DNA of 64,000 bases from Novosphingobium sp. SG919. Its GTDB lineage: Bacteria > Pseudomonadota > Alphaproteobacteria > Sphingomonadales > Sphingomonadaceae. Below, one piece after another: positions 1-8,552 of the stretch. Position 1 is the stretch's first letter, and every line of letters starts with the position of its first letter. Under the pieces are notes generated by a model. It was not told the DNA's origin and ran no database searches. It worked only from the letters and a program-made list of their open reading frames with translations. The position numbers and the translations under genes were made by a program. Location of the stretch: NCBI RefSeq assembly GCF_012932495.1, contig NZ_JABCNG010000005.1:186001-250000 (forward strand), given 5' to 3'.

Positions 1-936
1 GGACAGTACGAACTGCATTTCGCCGGGCCCTGGACGCACACCACGATGTGGGAAATCCCGGCGCTGGCGATCATCAACGAACTGCGTTCGCGCGCCGCCC
101 TGCGCGACAAGGGCAAGTTCGCGCTCGATGTCACCTATGCCCGCGCCAAGGCCAAGCTGTGGAACAAGGTGGAGCGCTTGCGCACCCTGCCCGATCTGGT
201 CCTCTCGGATTTCGGCACGCGGCGGCGCCACGGCTTCCTGTGGCAGCGCTGGTGCGTGGAAGCGCTGAAAGAGGGCCTGGGCGATCGCTTCATCGGCACG
301 TCCAACGTGCTTCTGGCCATGGATGCCGATCTGGAGGCGATCGGCACCAACGCACACGAATTGCCCATGGTGGCCGCTGCCCTGGCCAAGGATGATGCGG
401 AACTGGCCCAGGCGCCCTATCGCGTGCTGGAAGAATGGCGCCAGCACTACAACGGCAACCTGCTCATCGCCCTGCCCGATGCGTTTGGCACCACGGCGTT
501 CCTGGCCCATGCCCCCGATTGGCTGGCAGGGTGGACCGGCTTCCGGCCCGACAGCGCCCCGCCCATTCCCGCCGGCGAGCAGATCATCGCCTGGTGGCAG
601 GCCCATGGCGTCGATCCGCGCCAACGCCTGCTGATCTTTTCCGATGGCATGGACGTGGACACGATCGAGCAGACCTATCGCCATTTTCACGGGCGGGTGC
701 GGATGAGCTTTGGCTGGGGCACCAATCTCACCAACGATTTCCGCGGCTGCGCGCCCGATGGCGACGCCGCGCTCGAACCGATCTCGCTGGTTTGCAAGGT
801 CACCAGCGCCAATGGCCACCCGGCGGTCAAGCTGTCTGACAACCCCGCCAAGGCCACCGGCACCCCGGACGAGATTGCCCGCTATCTCCGCGTCTTCGGG
901 GCAGAGGGCCAGGTGGCCCAGGCCGTCACGGTCTAG
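1..936 (+). CDS. pncB: Nicotinate phosphoribosyltransferase, 3' part
   Basis: The reading frame is open from base 1 and enters already inside the protein, so the start lies upstream; 311 residues are visible. PncB converts nicotinate, PRPP and ATP to nicotinate mononucleotide in cytoplasmic NAD salvage. The motifs WEIPALAIINEL, DFGTRRRH and IGTNAHELPMV are typical of the family; the His in GTNAHE aligns with the autophosphorylated active-site histidine. The TAG stop lies in the CTAG that borders a palindromic element (933-1203), so the end of the gene coincides with an insertion point. The product call is firm. Confidence 0.93.
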   Translation, partial: GQYELHFAGPWTHTTMWEIPALAIINELRSRAALRDKGKFALDVTYARAKAKLWNKVERLRTLPDLVLSDFGTRRRHGFLWQRWCVEALKEGLGDRFIGTSNVLLAMDADLEAIGTNAHELPMVAAALAKDDAELAQAPYRVLEEWRQHYNGNLLIALPDAFGTTAFLAHAPDWLAGWTGFRPDSAPPIPAGEQIIAWWQAHGVDPRQRLLIFSDGMDVDTIEQTYRHFHGRVRMSFGWGTNLTNDFRGCAPDGDAALEPISLVCKVTSANGHPAVKLSDNPAKATGTPDEIARYLRVFGAEGQVAQAVTV

Positions 937-1203
937 GTCGTGAACTCATAAATGGCGCCCCCGAGGTTTGAGGCCAAAGGCCCCGTCGCGAGTAGAAAGC
1001 GCGCAGGAATATCTTACATATTTCAAGTGCTTTCGACGCTGCGAGGGGGCCTTTGGGTCAAATCCCGGAGGGACGCCAAAATGGCTTCCATCTCAACCCA
1101 AAGTGCCCTTGCAAAGGCTACCGGCCTTCGCGGCGGTCACTTTGGCCCGATATGTTCGCCATTTTGGCGCCTCGGGGGCGCCATTTATGAGTTCACGACC
1201 TAG
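933..1203. mobile_element. MITE-like structured element with 34-bp terminal inverted repeats
   Basis: Bases 933-966 (starting CTAGGTCGTGAACTC) are a perfect inverted repeat of 1170-1203, and both outer ends read CTAG, which fits a 4-bp target duplication. Two long imperfect stem-loops lie inside: 967-984 pairs with 1046-1062 (enclosing 992-1002 with 1027-1037), and 1074-1085 pairs perfectly with 1158-1169 (enclosing 1098-1105 with 1138-1145). No convincing coding capacity is present. The layout suggests a non-autonomous element mobilised by a CTAG-targeting transposase such as the IS5 family (inference). It sits between two convergent genes, and both stop codons fall in its ends. Confidence 0.8.
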
Positions 1204-2584
1204 CCATCGCCTGCGCCAGCGCGGCCAGGGCCGCATCGCTCGATTGCGCCACGTTCCAGCGCATGAACGCGCCCGCGCTCTGGCTGGGGCTGAACACGTT
1301 GCCGGGCGCCAGCACCACGCCCAGGTCCAGGCAGCGTTGCGCCAGAACCGCGCTGTCCATCCCGGCGGGCAGGCGGCACCACAGGGTAAAGCCGGCGCCT
1401 TCGTCAGGGCGCGTCTCGATGCCCAGCCGGGCCAGGGCCTGCGCGGTGTGTCGCCGCGCGCGCGACAGGCGGCGGCGCAACTGCTCGACATGGCGACGAT
1501 AGGCGCCCTGGCCCAGCACCAGGCCGATCGCGGCCGTGACCAGCGGGCTTGGCCCGCCAAACCCGGTTGCCAGTTGCAGATCGGCCAGCGCGGCAATCCA
1601 TTCGCCCCGCGCGGCGATATAGCCGCAGCGCACCGAGGCCGAAATCGTCTTGGAAAAGCTGCCCACGCGGATCACGCCCGATAGCCCGTCGAGCGCGGCC
1701 ATGGTCGGGCGACCGGGGGCGAAATCGGCAAAGATGTCATCCTCCACGATCACCATGCCGTGCGCGGCGGCAATGCCGGGCAGGCGGTGCGCCGTGGGCA
1801 GCGACAGGCTGCCGCCGGTGGGATTGTGCAGGCTGGAATTGGTGAGATAGAGGCGCGGCCGTTCCGCGGCGACCACGGCGGCAAAGGCATCGGCATCGGG
1901 GCCGCCCGGGCCGAACGGCACGCTCACCGCCCGCACGGCATGGGCCGCCACCAGCGCCTGGTAATTGAAATAGCACGGATCATCGAGCAGCACGGTATCG
2001 CCTGGGCGCAACAGCAGGCGGCAGATCAGGTCCACCGCCGCCGATCCCGAGGCGGTCAGCAGGATGCGATCGGGATCGCAGACCATGCCTTCGGCGGCGA
2101 AGCGCAAGGCGATCTGGCGGCGCAACGCCGGGTCGCCGGCGGTGGTGCCGTAATGCACCAGGTTGGCAGGGTCGCGCATCGCCTCGCGCAGCGCGCGCTG
2201 CAGCGCCGCCTGGGGCATCCACTCCGCCGGCAGCCAGCCGCAACCCGGCATCGCCACTGCGCCGCCGCCCTGGTCCAGCGACTCGCGCGAAACCCAGAAC
2301 GGGTCGATCGCATGGTCGCGCACCGGCGCGCGCGCCGATGGGCTTTGCGGCGCGCTGGCCAGGTGGCTGACGAAAAAGCCCGAGCGCGGCACCGCCTGGA
2401 TCACGCCATCGGCCACCAGCCGGTCATAGGCTTCCACCACGGTTGCGGGCGACACGCCAAAGCTGGCCGCGCTTTGTCGCACCGAAGGCAGGCGATCGCC
2501 CGCGCACAGCAGGCGTGCGGCAATGCGGCTGCGTATGCCCGCAATCACACTGTCGATGCGCGTAGTCGTGGCCAACTGTATCAC
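1193..2584 (-). CDS. MocR-type GntR/aminotransferase-fold transcriptional regulator
   Basis: 463 residues. The N-terminal ~70 residues form a GntR winged helix (DRLPSVRQSAASFGVSPAT). The rest is a fold-type I aminotransferase domain with an SFSKTIS-type PLP lysine motif. MocR proteins use PLP as a sensing cofactor rather than for metabolism. The gene is divergent from an EamA exporter at 2691, which is therefore the likely target. The last two residues and the TGA stop are encoded by the end of the palindromic element 933-1203, so the native C-terminus may have been altered by the insertion. Family assignment is firm; the effector is unknown. Confidence 0.9.
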   Translation of the reverse strand: MIQLATTTRIDSVIAGIRSRIAARLLCAGDRLPSVRQSAASFGVSPATVVEAYDRLVADGVIQAVPRSGFFVSHLASAPQSPSARAPVRDHAIDPFWVSRESLDQGGGAVAMPGCGWLPAEWMPQAALQRALREAMRDPANLVHYGTTAGDPALRRQIALRFAAEGMVCDPDRILLTASGSAAVDLICRLLLRPGDTVLLDDPCYFNYQALVAAHAVRAVSVPFGPGGPDADAFAAVVAAERPRLYLTNSSLHNPTGGSLSLPTAHRLPGIAAAHGMVIVEDDIFADFAPGRPTMAALDGLSGVIRVGSFSKTISASVRCGYIAARGEWIAALADLQLATGFGGPSPLVTAAIGLVLGQGAYRRHVEQLRRRLSRARRHTAQALARLGIETRPDEGAGFTLWCRLPAGMDSAVLAQRCLDLGVVLAPGNVFSPSQSAGAFMRWNVAQSSDAALAALAQAMARS

Positions 2585-2594
2585 CCCTTTGACC

Positions 2595-2618
2595 GGTACA
2601 GAATAGCATCACTGTACC
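2595..2618. promoter_or_regulatory. Candidate MocR operator
   Basis: GGTACAG (2595-2601) and CTGTACC (2612-2618) form a perfect 7-bp inverted repeat with a 10-bp spacer in the 106-bp gap between the divergent regulator and exporter genes. A further CTGTAT follows at 2622. Position and symmetry fit a site controlling both promoters; binding is inferred. Confidence 0.55.
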
Positions 2619-2690
2619 GCCCTGTATCTGGCCGCACCAGCCCGTTTTCGCGAAACCGGCGCGCATCTGCAAAACACAGGGATGCAAACG

Positions 2691-3554
2691 ATGGATGCAA
2701 GACAACGCGGCTGGGCCAACGGCATGCTCGCCGTGGCGATGTTTGCCGGATCGATGCCGGCCACGCGCCTGGCGATTATCGGCATTGCCCCGCTCTTGCT
2801 GACCAGCGCACGCGCCCTCATTGCCGGGCTGATCGGCGGCGCCATGCTAGTGCTCGGCCGCCAGCCCTTGCCACAAGGCGGGCAATGGCGCGCGCTGGTG
2901 GTCGTCGCGGGCGGCTGCGTGCTCGGCTTTCCGCTGCTTTCCGCCCTCGCGCTCGAACATATCTCGGCCGCGCGCTCGCTGGTCTTCACCGGCCTGCTGC
3001 CGCTCAGCACCGCCACGTTTGGCGTGCTGCGCGCGCAAGAGCGCCCCTCCCCGGCATTCTGGGCCTTTGCCGCGCTGGGTGCGGCGGCCGTGGCGGGTTT
3101 TGCCCTGTCGCGCGGGGCGGCGGGCTCTGCCCTGGGCGATGGACTGATGCTGGCGGCGGTGGTGGTGTGCGGGCTGGGCTATGCCGAAGGCGCCGTGCTG
3201 ACGCGGGCGCTGGGCGGTTGGCAGGTGATCTGCTGGGCCCTGGTGCTGAGCCTGCCCGCCGCGCTGCTCGGCACGCTGGCGCTGCACCCTGCCGCTGGCC
3301 TCGCGGGCGTGGGTTGGCAAAGCTGGGCGGGCCTTGCCTATGTCTCGTTGATCTCGATGCTGGTGGGCTTCATCTTCTGGTATCGCGGCCTCGATCTGGG
3401 CGGCATTGCCAGCGTGGGCCAGCTGCAATTACTACAACCGTTCCTCGGCCTAGGCCTCGCGGCGCTGGTCTTGGGCGAAAGCGTGAGCCCGGCAGCCTTG
3501 CCGGTGATGGCGGTGGTGGCAGCCAGTGCGCTGGGCGCCCGCCGCTTCGCCTGA
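2691..3554 (+). CDS. EamA/DMT-family inner-membrane transporter
   Basis: 287 residues with about ten hydrophobic segments and two tandem EamA halves, typical of small-metabolite exporters of the drug/metabolite transporter superfamily. The start at 2691 is preferred over an ATG at 2682 because CAGGG then lies 9 bp upstream. The divergent MocR regulator suggests control by an amine or amino-acid-like ligand (inference). The substrate cannot be read from the sequence. Confidence 0.88.
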   Translation: MDARQRGWANGMLAVAMFAGSMPATRLAIIGIAPLLLTSARALIAGLIGGAMLVLGRQPLPQGGQWRALVVVAGGCVLGFPLLSALALEHISAARSLVFTGLLPLSTATFGVLRAQERPSPAFWAFAALGAAAVAGFALSRGAAGSALGDGLMLAAVVVCGLGYAEGAVLTRALGGWQVICWALVLSLPAALLGTLALHPAAGLAGVGWQSWAGLAYVSLISMLVGFIFWYRGLDLGGIASVGQLQLLQPFLGLGLAALVLGESVSPAALPVMAVVAASALGARRFA

Positions 3555-3656
3555 ACGCGCCCCACCCATTGCGGCAATAACGGTATCCCAGGATCATTGC
3601 GGCCTGTTGCGCGTTCGAACCGGACAATCCCCCCAAGACGAGGCTTGCTTCCGGCC

Positions 3657-4205
3657 ATGGCCACCAATCTGGCGACCGCCCAACTCACCGCGCCTGACAG
3701 CACGGCAAACGTCAATGGCACGCAGCATGCGCTGCCGACCGACCCCCGCCGCACCCTGCTTGATTGGCTGCGCGACGATCTTGGCCTGACCGGCACGAAG
3801 AAGGGCTGCGACCATGGCCAGTGCGGTGCCTGCACCGTGCTGGTCGATGGCCGGCGGATCAACGCCTGCCTGTCGCTCGCCGCCCTGCACGGGGGCGACA
3901 CGATCGAAACGATCGAGGGGATCGGCACGCCCGATGTGCTGGCCCCTTTGCAGCGCGCCTTCGTGACGCACGATGGGTTCCAGTGCGGCTATTGCACGCC
4001 GGGCCAGATCTGTTCGGCCAAGGCGCTGATGGAAGAACTTGCCCAGGGCTGGCCCAGCGCGGTCAGCGCCGACGTGGCTGCCCATCCCACCCCCACGCCC
4101 GATGAACTGCGCGAGCGGATGAGCGGTAACCTGTGCCGCTGCGGCGCCTATGCCAATATCATTGCCGCGCTGGAAGACGTCATCGCGGCGGAGGACGTGG
4201 CATGA
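3657..4205 (+). CDS. paoA: Aldehyde/xanthine oxidoreductase [2Fe-2S] subunit (PaoA-like)
   Basis: 182 residues. The plant-type ferredoxin motif CDHGQCGACTVLVDG plus a downstream Cys, and the second cluster motifs CGYCTPGQIC and GNLCRCGAY, identify the electron-transfer subunit of a three-subunit molybdenum hydroxylase. It lacks an obvious Tat leader, whereas E. coli PaoA has one, so periplasmic export is not evident here. The stop overlaps the next start as ATGA, indicating translational coupling with paoB. Confidence 0.9.
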   Translation: MATNLATAQLTAPDSTANVNGTQHALPTDPRRTLLDWLRDDLGLTGTKKGCDHGQCGACTVLVDGRRINACLSLAALHGGDTIETIEGIGTPDVLAPLQRAFVTHDGFQCGYCTPGQICSAKALMEELAQGWPSAVSADVAAHPTPTPDELRERMSGNLCRCGAYANIIAALEDVIAAEDVA

Positions 4206-5173
4206 AGGCCTTCACGCTCGACCACGCTCCCAACGCCGACACCGCACTTGCCGCGATGGGCCAGGGCGCCACGGCGATTGCCGGTGGCACAAACCTGGTG
4301 GACCTGATGAAATTGCAGGTCGCCACGCCCGAACGGCTGGTCTCGATCCGCCGCACCGGGCTGGACACCATCGGCTATGACGGTGATGGCCTGCGCATCG
4401 GCGCGCTCGTCACCAATGCCGATTGCGCGGCCGACATGCGCGTGCGCCAGGATTGGCCGCTGCTCTCGCAGGCGATCCTTGCCGGCGCTAGCCCGCAACT
4501 GCGCAACCGCGCCACCACCGGCGGCAATTTGTGCCAGCGCACCCGCTGCGGCTATTTCACCGACACCACGCAAGCCTGCAACAAGCGGGAGCCTGGGACC
4601 GGCTGCGCCGCGCGCGAAGGGTTCAACCGCATCCACGCCGTGCTGGGCACCAGCGAGGCCTGCATTGCCACGTATCCTGGTGACATGGCCGTGGCGCTGC
4701 TCGCGCTCGACGCGGTGGTGCTCACCCAAGGGCCCTTCGGCCTGCGCCAGATCCCGCTCGCCATGTTCCACCGCGAGCCGGGCGAAGACCCCAGCCGCGA
4801 CAATGTGCTGCAACCGGGCGAGTTGATCACCGCGGTCAAGCTGCCCGCGCCCACCGGCGGCCGCCAGGTCTACCGCAAGGTGCGCGATCGCGCGTCCTAT
4901 GCCTTTGCCCTGGTTTCGGTGGCCGTGGACCTGACGATGGAACAGGGGCGTATCGCCCGCTGCGCGCTGGCCTTCGGCAGCCTTGGCACCGTGCCGTGGC
5001 GCGATCCGGCGGTGGAAGCCGTGCTGGTGGGCGAGGTCCCCTCGCCCGCGCTGTTTGCCCAGGCCGCGGAGATCTTGCTGCGCGATGCGCGTGGCTTTGG
5101 CGCCAACGACTTCAAGATTCCCCTTGCCGCGCGCGCCCTTGCCGCGACGCTGGCGCAAGCGACGAAGGGTTGA
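4202..5173 (+). CDS. paoB: Aldehyde oxidoreductase FAD/[4Fe-4S] subunit (PaoB-like)
   Basis: 323 residues of the CO-dehydrogenase/xanthine-oxidase FAD-binding family. IAGGTNLVDLMK contacts FAD. The cysteine-rich insert CQRTRCGYF...CNKREPGTGC is the extra [4Fe-4S] site that distinguishes PaoB-type subunits from xanthine dehydrogenase. It passes electrons from the molybdenum subunit through FAD to an acceptor. Its start overlaps the paoA stop, and paoC begins 4 bp after its own stop. Confidence 0.92.
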   Translation: MKAFTLDHAPNADTALAAMGQGATAIAGGTNLVDLMKLQVATPERLVSIRRTGLDTIGYDGDGLRIGALVTNADCAADMRVRQDWPLLSQAILAGASPQLRNRATTGGNLCQRTRCGYFTDTTQACNKREPGTGCAAREGFNRIHAVLGTSEACIATYPGDMAVALLALDAVVLTQGPFGLRQIPLAMFHREPGEDPSRDNVLQPGELITAVKLPAPTGGRQVYRKVRDRASYAFALVSVAVDLTMEQGRIARCALAFGSLGTVPWRDPAVEAVLVGEVPSPALFAQAAEILLRDARGFGANDFKIPLAARALAATLAQATKG

Positions 5174-5177
5174 GCTG

Positions 5178-7415
5178 ATGCACCTGCCCCTTTCCGACAT
5201 GTACAACCAACCCGACGAGCGCAACCGGCTCGACCACATGCGCCAGGGCGTGATCGGCAAGCCGCTCGATCGCCCCGAAGGGCCGCTCAAGGTCAGCGGC
5301 ACGGCCACTTACGCTGCGGAATGGCGCATCGCCGGCTGTGTCGACGGCGTTCTCGTCCTCGCCTCGATCGCGCAGGGCCAGGTCAGCGCGATCCATCGCG
5401 ACGACGTTCTCGCGCGCGAAGGCGTGCTGGCGGTGATCGCCGATCCGGCGATGACGCGTCGCTCTGCCCAGGGCATGGCCGCCAAGGCACCGCAACAGGA
5501 CGCTGCACGCGTCGAATATTTCGGCCAGCCGGTGGCCCTGGTCGTGGCGCAAACCTTTGAACAGGCGCGCGACGCGGCGCTGGCGCTGCGTATCGACTAT
5601 ACCGATGCCAGCGATCCCGCACCCTTCGATCCGCATGGCTCCGGCGTGAAGGTGGAAGCACCGTCCGACAGCAAGCCGGTGGAGGGCGGAGACCTCGACC
5701 AGGCGATGGAAACGGCCGCGTTCAGCATCGACGTGGAATACGAAACGCCCGGCCACGCCAGCGCCGCGATGGAGCCGCATGCGACCATCGCGCAATGGCA
5801 GGGCGACAATCTGGTCCTGCACGGCAGCTATCAGATGCTGGCCTACAACGTTAAGGAAATCGCCGATTGCCTGGGCATTGCGGCGGACAAGGTGCGGATC
5901 ATCGCGCCTTATGTCGGCGGCGGCTTTGGATCGAAGCTGGGCATCACGCACGAAGCCGTCTCGGCCGCGATCGCCGCGCGCGAACTGGGCCGCCCGGTGC
6001 GCGTGGTGATGACCCGGCAGCAGGTGTTCCAGACCGTGATGCGCCGTTCCGAAACGCGCCAGCGCGTGCGGCTGGCGGCTGATCCCGCCGGCCGGTTGAT
6101 CGGCTTGGGCCACGAAGCGCTGGTATCCAACCTGCCGGGCGAAAAGTTTGCCGAACCCGTCACCCAGGCCACGGAATTCCTTTATGGCGGCGAAAACCGC
6201 CTGCTCAAGGTGGAGGTGGCACGCATCAGCCGCCTTACCGCCGGCTCTGTCCGCGCGCCGGGCGAAGCGGTCGGCATGCAAGTGCTGGAAGCGGCGATGG
6301 ACGAACTGGCCGAAAAGATCGGCATCGATCCCATCGACTTGCGCAAGCGCAACCTGCCCGCCACCGTGCCGGTTGAGGGCACGCCCTATTCCTCGCGGAT
6401 GTTGACCCAGGCGTTGGAAGAAGGCGTGAAGGCCTTTGGCTGGAGCGCGCGGCAAACCCGGCCGTGCCAGACCCGCGAGGGTGAATGGTGGATCGGCATG
6501 GGCATGGCCAGCGCCGCCCGTGTCAACATGATGGTGCCTGCCCAGGCACGCGTCACCCTGCGGGCCGATGGCAGCGCGCTGGTGGAAACCGACCAGACCG
6601 ACATCGGCACCGGCACATATGCCATCCTGGGCCAGATTGCGGGCGAAATGCTGGGCCTACCGATCGCGCAAGTGACCGTGACGCTCGGTGATACCGCCTT
6701 TCCCGCCGGCGCGGGTTCGGGGGGCAGCTTCGGCGCGATCTCCACTGGCTCCGCCGTGATGCGCGCGTGCGAGGCCATCCGCGAAACGCTGGCCAAGCGC
6801 CTGGGCTGCGACGAAACCGACCTTGCCCTCAAGGATGGCAGCGCCAGTGGGCCGGGCGGCGAAAGCCGCGGCTTGCCCGATCTGCTCGATGGGCACGACT
6901 TGGTCGAAACCGGCTCGATCAAACCGGGCAAGACCGCCAAGGAATTTTCACAGGCAAGCTACGGCGCATTCTTTGCCGAAGTGGCCGTCCATGCCTTTAC
7001 CGGCGAAGTGCGGGTACGCCGCATGACCGGCGCTTTCGGCTTTGGCCGCGTGCTCAACGCCAAGACCGCCCGCTCGCAATGCCTGGGCGGGATGGTCTGG
7101 GGTATCGGCAGCGCCTTGACCGAGGAACTCGCCTTCGACACGCGCGATGGCCACCTGGTCAACCACGACCTCGCCGAATACCACGTGCCGGTGCATGCCG
7201 ACGTGCCGGCGATCGAGGTGATCCTGCTGGAAGAGCGGGACGCGGCGGCCAGCCCGCTCCAGGCCAAGGGCGTGGGCGAACTGGGCATCTGCGGCGCGGC
7301 CGGGGCGATTGCCAACGCGGTCTACAACGCCTGTGGCGTGCGCGTGCGCAGCTTCCCCCTCACGCTCGACAAGATCATCCCCGCCCTGCCCGATCCCTTT
7401 GCATCCGCCGTCTGA
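5178..7415 (+). CDS. paoC: Aldehyde oxidoreductase molybdenum-binding subunit (PaoC-like)
   Basis: 745 residues. This is the catalytic subunit, carrying the molybdopterin cytosine dinucleotide cofactor. The N-terminal a/b hammerhead begins GKPLDRPEGPLKVSGTATY. Glycine-rich cofactor loops YVGGGFGSKLG and GSGGSFGAIS are present, and the catalytic Glu lies in KGVGELGICG near residue 697. E. coli PaoABC oxidises aromatic aldehydes to acids; the substrate here is inferred only by family. It closes the paoABC operon. Confidence 0.92.
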   Translation: MHLPLSDMYNQPDERNRLDHMRQGVIGKPLDRPEGPLKVSGTATYAAEWRIAGCVDGVLVLASIAQGQVSAIHRDDVLAREGVLAVIADPAMTRRSAQGMAAKAPQQDAARVEYFGQPVALVVAQTFEQARDAALALRIDYTDASDPAPFDPHGSGVKVEAPSDSKPVEGGDLDQAMETAAFSIDVEYETPGHASAAMEPHATIAQWQGDNLVLHGSYQMLAYNVKEIADCLGIAADKVRIIAPYVGGGFGSKLGITHEAVSAAIAARELGRPVRVVMTRQQVFQTVMRRSETRQRVRLAADPAGRLIGLGHEALVSNLPGEKFAEPVTQATEFLYGGENRLLKVEVARISRLTAGSVRAPGEAVGMQVLEAAMDELAEKIGIDPIDLRKRNLPATVPVEGTPYSSRMLTQALEEGVKAFGWSARQTRPCQTREGEWWIGMGMASAARVNMMVPAQARVTLRADGSALVETDQTDIGTGTYAILGQIAGEMLGLPIAQVTVTLGDTAFPAGAGSGGSFGAISTGSAVMRACEAIRETLAKRLGCDETDLALKDGSASGPGGESRGLPDLLDGHDLVETGSIKPGKTAKEFSQASYGAFFAEVAVHAFTGEVRVRRMTGAFGFGRVLNAKTARSQCLGGMVWGIGSALTEELAFDTRDGHLVNHDLAEYHVPVHADVPAIEVILLEERDAAASPLQAKGVGELGICGAAGAIANAVYNACGVRVRSFPLTLDKIIPALPDPFASAV

Positions 7416-7428
7416 AAGGAAGGCTTTC

Positions 7429-8514
7429 GTGCTTACAGCCCCCATCCGCTATTCGCCCGATATCGAACACGTTCAGGACAACGAAGCGGAAACCGACGCT
7501 TCCCTGGAAAAGTCGTTCGACCACATCCTGCACACCACCGCCAAGGATTATGGCCGGCCGGTGCGCGCCGTTCATGCCAAGGCCCATGGCCTGTTCGAAG
7601 GCACGTTTACCATCGACGCGCATTTGCCGCCGGAACTGGCCCAGGGTCTGTTCGCCACGCCGGGCAGCTATCGCGCCTCCTTCCGTGTCTCCACCAATCC
7701 GGGCGATATCCTGGATGACAATGTCGTGCTGCCGCGCGGCCTTGCCCTGAAAGTGGAAGGCGTGCCGGGCGAATTCGTGGCTGAGGCCGAAGGCGACGCG
7801 CAGGACTTCCTGATGGTCAACAGCCCGGTGTTTGCCGCGCCCAGCGCCGACAAGTTTGCCGGGAAGCTCAAGCTGCTCGCCGCAACGACCGACCGCGCGC
7901 CCGGTGCCAAGGTTGCGCTGTCCACGGTGCTCGGCTTCATCAACAGCGCCTTGGGCAAGGTCGGCCTGGAATCGGGCGCACTGGCCGCCATGGGTGGCGC
8001 GCCGCAGGTGCATCCCCTGGGGGAAACCTATTTTTCCACCACGCCGTTCCGCTTTGGTGATCACGTCGCCAAGTTTCGCCTGCGCCCGCTGTCACCGGCG
8101 CTGACGGCGCTGACCGGCCAGGTGATCGACACCAAAGGCCGGCCCGATGGCTTGCGCGAAACCATCCGCCAGGATGCCGCGGGCCTCACCGGCGAATGGG
8201 CATTCGAAGTGCAGTTGCTGCGCGATCTCGGGCAGCAACCGGTCGAGGATGCCAGCGTGGAATGGCCCGAAGCGGTTTCGCCGTTCGTGCAGGTCGCCAC
8301 GCTGCGCATGGAGCCGCAGGATAGCTGGAGCGCCGACAAAGTGGAGCGCATCGATGAAACGCTGCACTTCTCGCCCTGGAACGCCCTGGCCGCCCACCGC
8401 CCGCTCGGCGGCATCAACCGCGCCCGCCGCCGCGCCTATCGCCAGTCGTCCACTTTCCGCGTGGCCATGCAGCAAGGCTGCCCGGTGGCGCATGCGGAAG
8501 AAGCGGCCAACTGA
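7429..8514 (+). CDS. Catalase-fold haem protein (small catalase/SrpA-like)
   Basis: 361 residues from a GTG start with GAAAGGAAG upstream. VHAKAHGLFEG (His49) matches the catalase distal-histidine motif, and the C-terminal RARRRAYRQSS resembles the region bearing the proximal tyrosine. It lacks the long N-terminal arm and C-terminal domain of classical catalases, so it fits the catalase-related peroxidase group. It follows paoC by 13 bp and is probably co-transcribed. A role in removing H2O2 made by the aldehyde oxidoreductase is a reasonable inference. Confidence 0.8.
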   Translation: MLTAPIRYSPDIEHVQDNEAETDASLEKSFDHILHTTAKDYGRPVRAVHAKAHGLFEGTFTIDAHLPPELAQGLFATPGSYRASFRVSTNPGDILDDNVVLPRGLALKVEGVPGEFVAEAEGDAQDFLMVNSPVFAAPSADKFAGKLKLLAATTDRAPGAKVALSTVLGFINSALGKVGLESGALAAMGGAPQVHPLGETYFSTTPFRFGDHVAKFRLRPLSPALTALTGQVIDTKGRPDGLRETIRQDAAGLTGEWAFEVQLLRDLGQQPVEDASVEWPEAVSPFVQVATLRMEPQDSWSADKVERIDETLHFSPWNALAAHRPLGGINRARRRAYRQSSTFRVAMQQGCPVAHAEEAAN

Positions 8515-8525
8515 GTTGAAAGCCC

Positions 8526-8552
8526 GCCGGTCAGGCCTCGACCCTGACCGGC
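8526..8552. terminator. Bidirectional hairpin between convergent genes
   Basis: GCCGGTCAGG (8526-8535) and CCTGACCGGC (8543-8552) form a perfect 10-bp stem with a 7-nt loop, between the catalase-like gene and the convergent molybdo-oxidoreductase. It overlaps the last codons of the latter. There is no T tract, so it is a candidate only. Confidence 0.5.
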
